Notes: generated by a model from the letters alone, not told the origin. Counted from the first letter of the stretch, positions 5,315 through 14,311 are shown. The stretch: 28,846 nt of DNA from JBBDXA01 sp040902585 (GCA_040902585.1 JBBDXA010000126.1:1-28846), one strand, 5' to 3'. Numbers and translations: made by a program.

Positions 5315-7135
5315 ATGGCCTGGGAAGCCTGGTTCACGCTGGCACTCGTGCTGTCGCTCATCGTGGCGCTGGCGCGGAATTGGGCTGCGCCGGACACGCT
5401 CTTCCTGGCGGGGCTCACGATCCTCATGACCGTCGGCTCCATCAGCGGGTCGGCGAAGCTTCCCTCCACGCAAGCCCTCGTCGCGGGCTTCGGCAATGAA
5501 GGGCTCATCACGGTCGCGGTGCTCTTCGTGCTTGCTCAAGGCCTGACGCAGACCGGCGCGATGAGCATGATCACCGAGCCGCTGCTGGGCCGACCTAAAT
5601 CCATCGCCGGCGCCCAGGCCCGGTTGCTCCTGCCTGCCGCGGGCCTGAGTGCGTTCCTGAATAACACAACCATCGTTGCCATCTTCATTCCCGTCGTGAC
5701 CGACTGGTGCAAGAAGGCCGGGCTCGCGGCGAGCAAGCTCTTCATCCCGCTCAGCTACGCGGCGATCCTTGGCGGCATCTGCACGCTCATCGGCACCAGC
5801 ACCAACCTCGTCGTCTTCGGCATGACCCGCGCGGCTGTGAAGAGCGGCGAGATCGCGCCTGTCGAGATCGGCATGTTCACCGTCGCCATCGTCGGCGTGC
5901 CCGTCGCCATCGTCGGCCTTCTTTACATCTTCATCGCCACATCCAAGCTGCTTCCCGATCGCCGCGCCAAGCGCGCCGATGAAACCGAGGCCCGGCAATA
6001 CACGGTCGAAATGCTCGTCGAACCGAAGAGCCCGGTGGATGGCAAAACGATCGAGCAGGCCGGCCTGCGCAACCTGCAAGGCCTGTTCCTCGCGGAGATC
6101 GAGCGCGATGGCGATCGCATCGTCGCTGCCGGTCCGCAGACGGTGCTGCGCGGGAATGATCGGCTCATCTTCGTCGGCGTCGTTGACTCGGTGGTTGACC
6201 TTCAGCGCATCCGCGGCCTTCAACCGGCGACGAATCAGGTCTTCAAACTCCAGGACCCGCGGCACAACCGCTGCCTCGTCGAAGCGGTCATCAGCACGCA
6301 GCATCCGATGATCGGCAAGAGCATCCGCGAAGGCCGGTTCCGCTCGCAATACAACGCGGCGGTGATCGCGGTCCATCGCGGCGGCGTGCATCTGAAGGAT
6401 CAGAAGATCGGCGACATCGTCTTGCAGGCGGGCGACACGCTGCTGATCGAAACGCACCCGCGCTTCGTGGAGAACTATCGCAACAGCCACGACTTCTTTC
6501 TTGTGTCTGCTGTGGAAGGCTCACAGCCGATGCGGCATGACCGCGCGTGGATCGCGCTGGCGATCCTCGCGGGTGTGGTGGCCTGCGTAACGCCCGGCTG
6601 GCTTTCCATGCTCAACGGCGCGCTGCTGGGCGCGGGGCTGATGGTCCTCACGCGCTGCTGCTCGGCCAACGACGCGAGGAAGAGCATCGACTGGCGACTG
6701 CTGCTGATGATCGGCGCGGCGTTCGGTGTAGGCGAGGCGCTCAAGACCAGCGGACTCGCGTCGACCATGGCGCAAGGCCTCGTCGACGCCGCCGGCGGAA
6801 GGCCGTGGCTGGTGATGCTGGCGATCTATGCCGTGACGCTCTTCTTCACGGAGCTGGTGACCAACAACGCCGCGGCCGTGCTGGTCTTCCCCGTCGCGCT
6901 GATGGCGTCCAAATCAATCGGCGCGGATTTCACCGGCTTCGCCGTGCTCATCATGATCGCCGCAAGCTGCGGCTTCGCGACGCCCTTCGGCTACCAGACG
7001 CACCTGATGGTCTACAACGCGGGCAGCTATCGCTTCACGGATTATTTGCGATTTGGATTGCCGCTGGATCTGCTGGTGATGGCGACGGCGGTGGTGGGGG
7101 TGAATCTGGTTTGGCCGGTGACGGCAGTTGGGTGA
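5315..7135 (+). CDS. SLC13-family (DASS) anion permease with two RCK-C domains
   Basis: A 606-residue inner-membrane transporter. Two blocks of hydrophobic helices (residues about 5-215 and 405-600) flank a hydrophilic middle with two RCK-C/TrkA-C ligand-binding domains (about 228-292 and 318-388, each ending in an L-R/Q-x-G-D-x-L-I/L motif). The paired re-entrant loops typical of the family are L-N-N-T-T (115-119) and T-N-N-A-A-A near 516, and the T-S-T-N-L motif follows each. Relatives carry sulfate, dicarboxylates or other anions, normally with sodium; the substrate here is not predictable. ATG 5315 is preceded by GGAG at 5305-5308. The gene stands alone between a terminator-like repeat and convergent small genes. 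Confidence 0.88.
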   Translation: MAWEAWFTLALVLSLIVALARNWAAPDTLFLAGLTILMTVGSISGSAKLPSTQALVAGFGNEGLITVAVLFVLAQGLTQTGAMSMITEPLLGRPKSIAGAQARLLLPAAGLSAFLNNTTIVAIFIPVVTDWCKKAGLAASKLFIPLSYAAILGGICTLIGTSTNLVVFGMTRAAVKSGEIAPVEIGMFTVAIVGVPVAIVGLLYIFIATSKLLPDRRAKRADETEARQYTVEMLVEPKSPVDGKTIEQAGLRNLQGLFLAEIERDGDRIVAAGPQTVLRGNDRLIFVGVVDSVVDLQRIRGLQPATNQVFKLQDPRHNRCLVEAVISTQHPMIGKSIREGRFRSQYNAAVIAVHRGGVHLKDQKIGDIVLQAGDTLLIETHPRFVENYRNSHDFFLVSAVEGSQPMRHDRAWIALAILAGVVACVTPGWLSMLNGALLGAGLMVLTRCCSANDARKSIDWRLLLMIGAAFGVGEALKTSGLASTMAQGLVDAAGGRPWLVMLAIYAVTLFFTELVTNNAAAVLVFPVALMASKSIGADFTGFAVLIMIAASCGFATPFGYQTHLMVYNAGSYRFTDYLRFGLPLDLLVMATAVVGVNLVWPVTAVG

Positions 7136-7363
7136 TCACGCCGCTTCGACCGCCGCATAGACTTTGCCGGCTGTGCGCAGCCATTCGACATCACCTTGTT
7201 CCGCGCGTTCTTTGATTTGCTTGAGTAGATCGACCGTTTCAGACTCGAGACAGGGTTCGCTTGGATCGTCAATGGGAATGACCATCTCCACTTCAACAGC
7301 CACAACGTACTTGGCCGTCTGAATGAATCGGGTTCGTTTGATTCGCTGTCCAGGAATTCGCAT
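7136..7363 (-). CDS. hypothetical partner of DUF4258 protein, possible antitoxin
   Basis: A 75-residue protein with a basic N-terminus, a hydrophobic strand (Y-V-V-A-V-E-V-E-M-V-I-P) and an acidic helical C-terminus (D-L-L-K-Q-I-K-E-R-A-E-Q-G-D-V-E-W-L). I do not recognise the family. The ATG at 7361-7363 lies two bases after the stop of the DUF4258 gene, so the two are almost certainly co-transcribed and probably translationally coupled. A small acidic partner downstream of a DUF4258 protein suggests a toxin-antitoxin pair, but no experiment or recognised motif supports that here. The gene is convergent with the transporter gene and ends immediately after its stop. Confidence 0.65.
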   Translation of the reverse strand: MRIPGQRIKRTRFIQTAKYVVAVEVEMVIPIDDPSEPCLESETVDLLKQIKERAEQGDVEWLRTAGKVYAAVEAA

Positions 7364-7365
7364 GG

Positions 7366-7653
7366 CTAATCTCTGTCAAAGAAGTGGACCGTTACAAGCT
7401 TCGCAACACCGCTGCGTCGCAGGTACGACCACACTGCTTTGTATGAAGTTCCATCGGACAACCACTGACGCACTTCAACGGCTGGATTCGGGACAGCGTC
7501 GGGTCGCTCCGCGATCAATTCGCCATCCTCAATACCAGCAACGGCCTGCCAGTCCATAATAGCACGCTCATACAGCCGTTCGGAGGCATGATCACCAATG
7601 ACGTACTCTTCATCGGCTACAAGCTGCCTGATTGTGTCAAAGAGTTGCCCCAT
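7366..7653 (-). CDS. DUF4258 domain protein, possible toxin
   Basis: A soluble protein of about 95 residues. The pattern H-A-S-E-R-L-Y-E-R-A-I, then W-Q-A-V-A-G-I-E-D-G-E-L-I, followed by beta strands (Y-K-A-V-W-S-Y, A-K-L-V-T-V-H-F-F-D) is that of DUF4258. That family has a small barrel-like fold related to RelE/BrnT-type toxins and is often found in two-gene accessory modules. I chose ATG 7651-7653. A GTG four codons upstream (7663-7665) is also possible; neither has an ideally spaced Shine-Dalgarno. It is the first gene of a two-gene unit with the 75-residue downstream protein. Confidence 0.7.
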   Translation of the reverse strand: MGQLFDTIRQLVADEEYVIGDHASERLYERAIMDWQAVAGIEDGELIAERPDAVPNPAVEVRQWLSDGTSYKAVWSYLRRSGVAKLVTVHFFDRD

Positions 7654-7714
7654 CGGTGAACTCACTCCGGCTTGGGCGCGGCACTCTCACCGGGGCGAAT
7701 ACGCCCCGGCTCGC

Positions 7715-9193
7715 TTACGCCAGCACGTTCTTCACCACCTTCGCCCCTTCGACGCCCGTGAGCTTCTGATCGAGGCCTTGATACTTGAACGTCAGGCGAT
7801 CGTGATCGATGCCCAGCGTATGCAGGATCGTCGCATTGAGGTCGTTGATATGCACCGGATTCTCGATGATGTTGTAGGCGTAATCATCGGTGCGGCCGTA
7901 TTCGATACCGCGCTTCGCGCCGCCGCCGGCGATCCATGTCGTGAACGCGCGGCCGTGATGGTCGCGGCCGTGGTTCTTCTCGCTGAGCGCGCCCTGCGAG
8001 TAGATCGTGCGGCCGAACTCGCCGCCGCAGACCACGAGTGTGTCGTCGAACATGCCGCGGTTCTGAAGGTCGCGCACGAGACCGGCACAGGCCTGATCGA
8101 CGTCGCCGCACTGGGCACGCAGTCGGTTGGGCAGATCGCCATGCTGGTCGAACCCGCGATGGAAGAGTTGAATGAACCGCACGCCGCGCTCGGCGAGCCG
8201 GCGGGCCATGACGCAGTTGTAGGCGAACGAGCCGGGCTTCTTGGCCGCATCGCCGTAGAGCTTGAATGTCTCAGCCGGTTCATCATCGAGACTCACGACC
8301 TCCGGCACGCTCATCTGCATGCGGTATGCCATCTCGTATTGGGCGATGCGCGTCTTCGTCTCCGCATCGCCGAAGAGATCGAACTCTTCCTCGTTGAGCT
8401 TGTTCAGGGCGTTGAGCATATTGCGGCGGGTGTCGCGATCGACGCCGTCGGGGTCTTTCAGGTAAAGCACGGGATTCGCGCCGCTGCGGAATTGCACACC
8501 CTGATGCTGGCTCGGCAGGAAGCCCGCGCCCCACAGGCGTGCGAAGAGGGCCTGCTGCTGGCCGGCGCCCTTGCTGATCATGACGACATACGCGGGCAGG
8601 TTCTCGTTCATGGAGCCCAGGCCGTAGCTGAGCCACGCGCCCATCGAAGGCTTGCCGACCTGCTGCGTGCCGGTGTTGATGTAGGTCATGGCCGGGTCGT
8701 GGTTGATCGCTTCGGTATTCATGCTCTTGATAAGCGTGATGTCATCGACGATCTTCGCCGTGTGCGGGAGGATGTCGCTGTTGACCCAGGTCTGATGCTG
8801 ACCGAACTGCTTCATCTCGAACATGGGGGCGACGCAGGGGAAGGATTTCTGGCCGCTGGTCATGCCGGTGATGCGCTGGTCGCCGCGGATGGAGCCGGGC
8901 AGTTCCTGGCCATGGAACTTGCGCATCTCGGGGTGATAGTCGAACATGTCGATGTGCGAAGGCCCATCGGAGAGGAAGAGATAGATGACCCGCTTGGCGG
9001 TGGGCTTGTGGTGGGGCACGCCGGGCAGGCCGGTGGAAGCGGGCAGGTCGGAAGGCCGCTTCGCGGGGTTGGCCGCGTGGAGCAGCGAGGGATTCATCAG
9101 CGACGCAAGGCCAGCCGCGCCGAGCAGGCCGGCCGATCGCGTGAGCAGGTAGCGGCGCGAGAGTTCGAGGGCGCGTTCTTGGATTGGGTTCAT
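7715..9193 (-). CDS. DUF1501 protein (Tat-exported, sulfatase-like fold)
   Basis: A 492-residue planctomycete family protein. The N-terminus has a twin-arginine signal (S-R-R-Y-L-L at 12-17, then a hydrophobic G-L-L-G-A-A-G-L-A-S), so it should be folded before export. The mature part starts with K-R-V-I-Y-L-F-L-S-D-G-P-S-H-I-D-M-F-D, and a later G-G-E-F-G-R-T and the G-R-D-H-H-G-R-A-F segment supply the Asp/His residues expected of an alkaline-phosphatase/sulfatase-like metal site. The family has no well-established reaction. DUF1501 genes usually follow PSCyt1/DUF1549/DUF1553 genes, and here that partner lies upstream on the same strand (10856-14047), separated by a secreted protein and a toxin-antitoxin pair. 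The long opposite-strand frame is a shadow. Confidence 0.92.
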   Translation of the reverse strand: MNPIQERALELSRRYLLTRSAGLLGAAGLASLMNPSLLHAANPAKRPSDLPASTGLPGVPHHKPTAKRVIYLFLSDGPSHIDMFDYHPEMRKFHGQELPGSIRGDQRITGMTSGQKSFPCVAPMFEMKQFGQHQTWVNSDILPHTAKIVDDITLIKSMNTEAINHDPAMTYINTGTQQVGKPSMGAWLSYGLGSMNENLPAYVVMISKGAGQQQALFARLWGAGFLPSQHQGVQFRSGANPVLYLKDPDGVDRDTRRNMLNALNKLNEEEFDLFGDAETKTRIAQYEMAYRMQMSVPEVVSLDDEPAETFKLYGDAAKKPGSFAYNCVMARRLAERGVRFIQLFHRGFDQHGDLPNRLRAQCGDVDQACAGLVRDLQNRGMFDDTLVVCGGEFGRTIYSQGALSEKNHGRDHHGRAFTTWIAGGGAKRGIEYGRTDDYAYNIIENPVHINDLNATILHTLGIDHDRLTFKYQGLDQKLTGVEGAKVVKNVLA

Positions 9194-9226
9194 GATGATT
9201 CTCTGGTCGTGTCAAACGTTGCAAAG

Positions 9227-9565
9227 TCAAAGATAGATCAGATTGTTTTTGGCATCTTCCACCGTCATGGCTCTCACGATGCCCATGATGCGACGTACGG
9301 CGTTGCCGACCGAGTACTTGGTCAGTTTCCAGAACACGATGCCTGCGTGATCCTTCCCTGCCTTCAACCACTCGGCATGGAGTTTCAGGAAATCCTTGTC
9401 GCTGGTGAGCATCAGGCGTCCTTCTTTTGTGGCAACCGATAGCAGTACCTCGTCAACCGATCCGGACAGTCCATGCTCCTGAACAGTGATTACATCCACG
9501 CCAAGCTTTCGAACGGCCTCTATGACCGCTGCATCCACGTGCTCGTCTGCAAACGCCCGCAGCAT
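9227..9565 (-). CDS. DUF5615 PIN-like toxin
   Basis: A 112-residue protein beginning M-L-R-A-F-A-D-E-H-V-D, the acidic start typical of DUF5615/Mut7-C-like PIN-fold nucleases. The second acidic cluster, T-S-D-K-D-F-L-K-L, follows a G-x-x-x-V-I-T-V-Q-E-H-G-L segment. These Asp residues would bind the catalytic metal of an RNase. The ATG (9563-9565) overlaps the stop of the DUF433 gene as TGATG, so translation is coupled and the start is well placed. DUF5615 next to DUF433 is a standard type II toxin-antitoxin arrangement. The downstream neighbour is the DUF1501 gene. Confidence 0.85.
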   Translation of the reverse strand: MLRAFADEHVDAAVIEAVRKLGVDVITVQEHGLSGSVDEVLLSVATKEGRLMLTSDKDFLKLHAEWLKAGKDHAGIVFWKLTKYSVGNAVRRIMGIVRAMTVEDAKNNLIYL

Positions 9566-9870
9566 CAAATCTCCTCCCACCGGCGCACTGACTGAGGATT
9601 CTTGCGAATAAACTCTTCGACGAAGTGCTCGTCCTCCTGCAACTCCTTGTCGATCTCATCTCGATTGTCGTGATAGTACGCGAGGGCCGCATGTATCTGC
9701 GTAAGGGTGATCGACGGAAAGGCTTTGCCGATCTCTTCAGCCGAGAATCCGCGGATGAAGTAGAGGCCAACGACATCCTGCACGCGAATCCGATGCCCGT
9801 CAATGCGCGGTCGACCGCCACAGGTGCCGGGCGTTTTCACAATCAAGGGGTGGGTTGTGGTGGTAGCCAT
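9565..9870 (-). CDS. DUF433 antitoxin
   Basis: A 101-residue DNA-binding-type antitoxin. The motif G-T-C-G-G-R-P-R-I-D-G-H-R-I-R-V-Q-D-V followed by a helix-turn-helix region (F-S-A-E-E-I-G-K-A-F-P-S-I-T-L-T-Q-I-H-A-A-L-A-Y-Y) is the DUF433 signature. The acidic C-terminal tail (D-E-I-D-K-E-L-Q-E-D-E-H) could contact the toxin. ATG at 9868-9870 is used. It is the first gene of the pair and overlaps the DUF5615 toxin by the TGATG junction, consistent with co-expression and autoregulation as known for such modules. Confidence 0.87.
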   Translation of the reverse strand: MATTTTHPLIVKTPGTCGGRPRIDGHRIRVQDVVGLYFIRGFSAEEIGKAFPSITLTQIHAALAYYHDNRDEIDKELQEDEHFVEEFIRKNPQSVRRWEEI

Positions 9871-9973
9871 CGTATGTCATCCAGGTGAGTCTTCGGTTCC
9901 ATCCGGGCACTTGCTCAACTTCGTGGGCGTCCACTTCAGCAATTGTAGACGCGCTCGTTCACGCGGTCAGAGG

Positions 9974-10831
9974 TCACTTGCGCTTCGATTGCTGCGTGAT
10001 CCAATCCTTCACGATCGGCTCGATCTCCTTCGCCGCCTCCGCCATCGCCTTGGTCAGGTTGTCGAGCACTTCGGTCTCCGCGGCCTTGAACACGGCGTCG
10101 AGGTTCGCCAGCGGTGTCTTAATCTTCGCTTGGAATGCCTTCAAATCTTCGCCTTCGAGGTTGGCGAGGATTTCGCGGATACCGAGGATGCCGCGGCCCT
10201 GGCCTTTGCGGTACACATCGCCGTAGAACGGCTGCCGCGCGCCGGTGTGCGCCAAGGCAAAACGCAATCGCAGATGCCGCAGGCCGAAGCCTTCGGGACT
10301 GCCGCGACCCAAAGGCGACGCGGTGGCGAGGATGGCGAGCGTGACTTTGTCGCCGGGTTTGAGCGGCATCGGCGCGTTGCTCATCCAGTAGGTTGCGTGC
10401 TGATCGCGGTTGGCCTTCAGGCCGTCCTGGCTCCACAGGCCGGCCGGCTTGCCGTTGACGTAGGTGTACGTCTCCCACGCGCCCAGCACGTTGCTCTCGA
10501 TGCCGCAGTTGTAGCTCTTGCCCTGCGGGAACGGAATCTTGCCGAGCTTTTCGGGCACGACGAAACTCACGCGATACCAGCCAGCCGCGCCGGGCTGATC
10601 TTTGCCGTGAACAACATAAGGATCACTGAGCACAGTCATCTTCGATTCATCAGCATCGAGTTCGTGCAGCGAAGGCGCGAGACCGGGGCGGAACTTCACA
10701 TCGCGAGCGATGTCGATCGAGTCGAGCTGGACGAGGCGATCGATGAGCGCGGTCATCTCGTCGGCCGTCTGAGCGGAGGCCGGCTGCGCGGCGAAGCACA
10801 AGAGCAACAGGATGAAGGCGATGATTCGCAT
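9974..10831 (-). CDS. secreted protein with beta-sandwich-like middle, function unknown
   Basis: A 285-residue protein with a clear Sec signal peptide (M-R-I-I-A-F-I-L-L-L-L-C-F-A-A-Q-P-A-S-A, cleavage after about residue 20). Residues about 85-190 show the alternating strands and phrases (G-W-Y-R-V-S-F-V-V-P, T-Y-V-N-G-K-P-A-G, L-K-P-G-D-K-V-T-L-A-I-L) typical of galactose-binding-like jelly-roll domains. The C-terminal 90 residues are helical and charged. It starts 24 bases after the stop of the PSCyt1 gene, so the two form an operon and this protein may accompany a carbohydrate-active export system. No catalytic residues are recognisable. Confidence 0.75.
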   Translation of the reverse strand: MRIIAFILLLLCFAAQPASAQTADEMTALIDRLVQLDSIDIARDVKFRPGLAPSLHELDADESKMTVLSDPYVVHGKDQPGAAGWYRVSFVVPEKLGKIPFPQGKSYNCGIESNVLGAWETYTYVNGKPAGLWSQDGLKANRDQHATYWMSNAPMPLKPGDKVTLAILATASPLGRGSPEGFGLRHLRLRFALAHTGARQPFYGDVYRKGQGRGILGIREILANLEGEDLKAFQAKIKTPLANLDAVFKAAETEVLDNLTKAMAEAAKEIEPIVKDWITQQSKRK

Positions 10832-10855
10832 GCGTTTCGTTTCCTTGTCGAAAGG

Positions 10856-13800
10856 TCAATACTTCGACACCGTCACATCCATATTCAGGATGGTACTCGC
10901 CACGATGGTCCACGCCGCGTGCTCGGCCATGTCCAGCTTGGCATCGCGCGGGGCTTCGCCGATAGCGAGCAGGGCCTTCGCTTTGTCGGGCGCAGCCTTG
11001 TACTTGGCGAGTTCGGATTCATAAAGCGATTGCAACGTGGCGACGGCGTTTGCCGAGGGTCTTCGCGAAGTCGCGAGTCGGTAGCCGAACGCGATGCGGT
11101 CCACCGGCGTGCTTCCGCCTTGCGTCATCATGCGCTGGGCCAGCACGCGCGAGGCTTCGACGAACTGCGTGTCGTTCATCAGGTACATCGCCTGCAGCGG
11201 CGTGTTGGTGACGGGCCTTTGCACCGTACACTTCTCGCGGGTCGGGGCGTCGAGCAGCATCATGCCCGGATGCGGAGCGGAGCGTTTCCAGTAGATGTAC
11301 ATGCTCTTGCGATAGATCTTGTCGCCCTTGTCCTGCACGAAGCGGAGTCCGCCATCGAGGCTGACTTCGTTCCAAAGGCCGGGCGGCTGATAGGGTTTCA
11401 CACCGGGGCCGCCGGCTTCATCCGTGAGCAAGCCGCTGACGGCAAGGGCGGTGTCACGAATGAAATCACCTTGCAGGCGATGGCGCGGGCCGCGCGAGAG
11501 CAGGAGATTCAGCGGGTCCTTCTCGCGCAGCTCCGGCGTGGTGCGCGAAGACTGGCGGTAAGTCGCGGACAACATGATCTGCTTGAGGGTTCGCTTGACG
11601 TTCCAGCCGTTCTCCTGAAAGTCCACCGCCAGCCAGTCGAGCAACTCAGGATGACTGGGCCAGGAGCCCTGACCGCCGAAGTCCATCGCGGTTTCGACGA
11701 TGCCCCGGCCAAAGAGCATGGTCCAGTAGCGGTTGACGGTGACGCGGGCCGTGAGCGGATGGTCGGGCAGGAAGAGCCACTTGGCCAGGCCCAGGCGATT
11801 GTTCGGCGCGCCCTCGGGCAGGCGCGGCAGCAGCGTCGGCACATCAGGCTTGATCACTTCACTCTTATCCGGCGAAGCGTAGTGCCCGCGCATGAGCAGG
11901 TACGTCTCGCGCGGCTTATCCATCTCGCCCATCACCATCACCGTGACGTTCGACTTCTTTAAGCCTTCGATCTCGGCGCTAAGCTTCGTCTTCTCCGCGT
12001 TGAGCTTGCCGTATTCCTTGTCCACGCTGCTGAGGTAGTGCGCTCGCAGCGAGCTGACCTGTTCCGGCGTTCGCTTGTCGGGCGCGAGCGCGAGGATCGG
12101 GCGAATGGGATCGGAGCCTGCCAGCGCGCCGACTTCCACACCGCTGAGCGCCCGGCCATAGATGCGCACATCATCCACAAGTCCCGCGAAGGGCGAACCC
12201 GGGTGACGCCTGCCGATCTGAAGCGGTGCGTTGCCCTTCGTCGTGCTGCGCAGGCTGCCTTGTTCGATGTTCCAAGGCTCTTCCTTACCATTGATGTAGA
12301 TCTTGATGCCTTCGGGTTTCGAAGAGCCGTCGTAGGTCGCGAAGACGTGGTTCCATTCCTTCGCTTTGATCTTATTCTTCGTCGTGACTTTCAGGGCATC
12401 GCTGGGCCAGGTGCTGATGATGTGAACAGCGACGTTGCCGCCCGAGATGTAAAGGTCCCATCCGCGGTAAGCGCTGCCATCATCCATCTTGGAAACAGGC
12501 ACACCGTTGCCCGCGTCGTCAGGTTTGATCCAGCAGCCGTAGCTGAAAGCATCGGTGCGGTCGAAGTTGGCCAGGTCTTTGCCGAAGTCGATCCAGTTGC
12601 TGCGGTCGACGCGGAAGGCGGAGCCGAACTGGCCGGCGTCCCACTTCGCGTTGCCTTTGATGGTGCCTTTGTTTTTCGCGTTGACCGCATCGTGAGCCGC
12701 GTTGCCCTTGTTCTCATCGAGCGCGAAGTAGAGCAGCATGTCCTGCGGCACCGCGGTCTTCTCACCGGCGGCCACCTTGAAGCTCATCTCGCCGACCCAG
12801 GCTTCGAATGCCTTCTCGGCTGTCTTCTCGTAGGCTTTGATCGCCTGTTCCTTCGATTCGACCTGCTTCTGAAGCTCGGCTGCCTTCGCTTCACGATCTT
12901 TATCCGGCACGTTCACGATCGGCGTCTGGTTGCCGTTGCGGGATTGCATGCCGGGATCAGTCGTCTGATTGAAGAATGCATAGAACGCGTAGTAATCCTT
13001 CTGCGAGATCGGATCGTACTTGTGATCGTGACACTGGGCGCACTCCATCGAGACACCCATGAAAACGTTGGAAGTGGTCTTCACGCGATCGACGACATAC
13101 TCGACGCGATACTCTTCAGCGATCGCGCCGCCTTCGTCGGTGGTGCCGTTGTTGCGGTTGAAACCGGAGGCGACTTTCTGCCAGGGGTCGGCATCGGGGA
13201 TGAGATCGCCGGCGAGCTGCTCAGTGGCGAACTGAGTGAAGGGCATGTTGGCGTTGTAGGCGTTGATCACCCAGTTGCGCCACGGCCACATGTCGCGCGG
13301 GCCATCGGCATGGAAGACGCTGGTGTCGCCGTAGCGGGCGGCATCCATCCACGCGAGGGCCATGCGTTCCCCGTAGGCGGGGCGGTCGAAGTAATAGTCA
13401 ACCATCGCCTCGTACCAGTTGGGTGACTTGTCAGCGATGAAGCGATCAAGCTCGTCAAGCGTGGGCGGAAGGCCGGTGATGTCGTAGCTCACGCGACGGA
13501 CGAAAGCATCACGATCCGCTTCAGGCGACGGCGAAAGGCCTTGCGCTTCCAGGCGAGCCAGGATGAAATGATCAATCGGATTGCGGGCCCACTTCGCGTT
13601 CTTCGCGGAAGGAAGGGCCGGCTTCGTCGGCGCGATGAAGGCCCAGTGGCCTTCGTACTTGGCGCCCTGCTCAATCCACTTGCCGATGAGCGCCTTCTGC
13701 CTGGCGGAGAGAATCTTGTTGGACTTGGGCGGCGGCATACGCTCGGAGTCATCGCCGTTGATCAGCCGCCACGCTTCGCTGGTCTTCAGGTTGCCGGGCA

Positions 13801-14047
13801 CGATGGGGATGATGCCGTCGTGATCGGCCTTGGCATCCGCTTCGACATCCATGCGGAGCTTGGCCTTGCGGTGCTTGGCGTCGGGGCCATGGCAGACGAA
13901 ACAGGTGTCAGAGAAGATCGGGCGGATGTCGCGGTTGAAGCTGACGACATCGGGCAACGGCTCCTCAGCCTGAGCCGGCAGGGCGGCCAGAAGGATCGCC
14001 ATCAGGGCGGCGGCTGCGAGCGAAGGTGAAGCTGACTTGCTGATCAT
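10856..14047 (-). CDS. PSCyt1/DUF1549/LamG/DUF1553 planctomycete cytochrome protein
   Basis: A 1063-residue exported protein built like those abundant in Planctomycetota. After a Sec-type signal peptide (about residues 1-27) comes PSCyt1 with a c-type haem motif C-F-V-C-H (49-53). Then follow DUF1549 (residues about 175-390, ending in C-A-Q-C-H-D-H, a second C-x-x-C-H), a coiled segment, a LamG/concanavalin-like domain (about 490-700) and DUF1553 (about 760-1010, with N-R-Y-W and L-L-S-R-G-P-R-H-R motifs). A role in periplasmic electron transfer linked to carbohydrate binding is often suggested but unproven. The frame is open for 52 codons upstream of the chosen ATG (14045-14047); the start is set by the signal peptide and an AAGG site. 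It heads the minus-strand cluster containing the DUF1501 gene. Confidence 0.92.
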   Translation of the reverse strand: MISKSASPSLAAAALMAILLAALPAQAEEPLPDVVSFNRDIRPIFSDTCFVCHGPDAKHRKAKLRMDVEADAKADHDGIIPIVPGNLKTSEAWRLINGDDSERMPPPKSNKILSARQKALIGKWIEQGAKYEGHWAFIAPTKPALPSAKNAKWARNPIDHFILARLEAQGLSPSPEADRDAFVRRVSYDITGLPPTLDELDRFIADKSPNWYEAMVDYYFDRPAYGERMALAWMDAARYGDTSVFHADGPRDMWPWRNWVINAYNANMPFTQFATEQLAGDLIPDADPWQKVASGFNRNNGTTDEGGAIAEEYRVEYVVDRVKTTSNVFMGVSMECAQCHDHKYDPISQKDYYAFYAFFNQTTDPGMQSRNGNQTPIVNVPDKDREAKAAELQKQVESKEQAIKAYEKTAEKAFEAWVGEMSFKVAAGEKTAVPQDMLLYFALDENKGNAAHDAVNAKNKGTIKGNAKWDAGQFGSAFRVDRSNWIDFGKDLANFDRTDAFSYGCWIKPDDAGNGVPVSKMDDGSAYRGWDLYISGGNVAVHIISTWPSDALKVTTKNKIKAKEWNHVFATYDGSSKPEGIKIYINGKEEPWNIEQGSLRSTTKGNAPLQIGRRHPGSPFAGLVDDVRIYGRALSGVEVGALAGSDPIRPILALAPDKRTPEQVSSLRAHYLSSVDKEYGKLNAEKTKLSAEIEGLKKSNVTVMVMGEMDKPRETYLLMRGHYASPDKSEVIKPDVPTLLPRLPEGAPNNRLGLAKWLFLPDHPLTARVTVNRYWTMLFGRGIVETAMDFGGQGSWPSHPELLDWLAVDFQENGWNVKRTLKQIMLSATYRQSSRTTPELREKDPLNLLLSRGPRHRLQGDFIRDTALAVSGLLTDEAGGPGVKPYQPPGLWNEVSLDGGLRFVQDKGDKIYRKSMYIYWKRSAPHPGMMLLDAPTREKCTVQRPVTNTPLQAMYLMNDTQFVEASRVLAQRMMTQGGSTPVDRIAFGYRLATSRRPSANAVATLQSLYESELAKYKAAPDKAKALLAIGEAPRDAKLDMAEHAAWTIVASTILNMDVTVSKY

Positions 14048-14283
14048 GCGGTTACCTTGAATGGACGGCGTCGCGCGGGCGGCCGGTGACGCGGGCTGGG
14101 GAGCACGGTGTTTCATTCTATCCGGATCGACGCTTATTCGGCACTCTTGGGAGGTTTTGGCCTCACCACCATAAAGGATACACCGGGAAAGTCGTGGCGA
14201 CACGCGATGCAGGCGAGTTGGGCGATACAGGCCGCGCGGGGCGAGGTATGTAAGTTCTCGTCAGGGCGGGACTTCCGGGCGAC
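14048..14283. other. divergent intergenic region
   Basis: This is the gap between the PSCyt1 gene (minus) and the tRNA promoter (plus). It contains no gene that I can support. It should carry the minus-strand promoter for the PSCyt1 operon, but no convincing -35/-10 pair was found by eye. Confidence 0.3.
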
Positions 14284-14311
14284 TTGATTCCCTCAGCCGT
14301 GTCTCTACACT
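14284..14311 (+). promoter_or_regulatory. candidate sigma-70-type promoter of tRNA-Leu
   Basis: TTGATT (14284-14289) and TACACT (14306-14311) are separated by 16 bases and lie 19 bases before the mature tRNA 5' end. The position is right for a tRNA promoter. It was assigned by eye only. Confidence 0.45.

Noticed and set aside
5123..6490. 455-codon minus-strand frame over the transporter gene
   Set aside because: It is antisense to a transporter with clear membrane helices and RCK-C domains. The translation is hydrophilic low-complexity, and the frame crosses the heptamer repeats.
7598..13426. Long plus-strand frames (7598-9442, 9803-11962, 12038-13426) opposite the DUF1501 and PSCyt1 cluster
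   Set aside because: They cover genes with signal peptides and conserved motifs on the minus strand, and their translations are Arg/Asp/His-rich without any fold signature.
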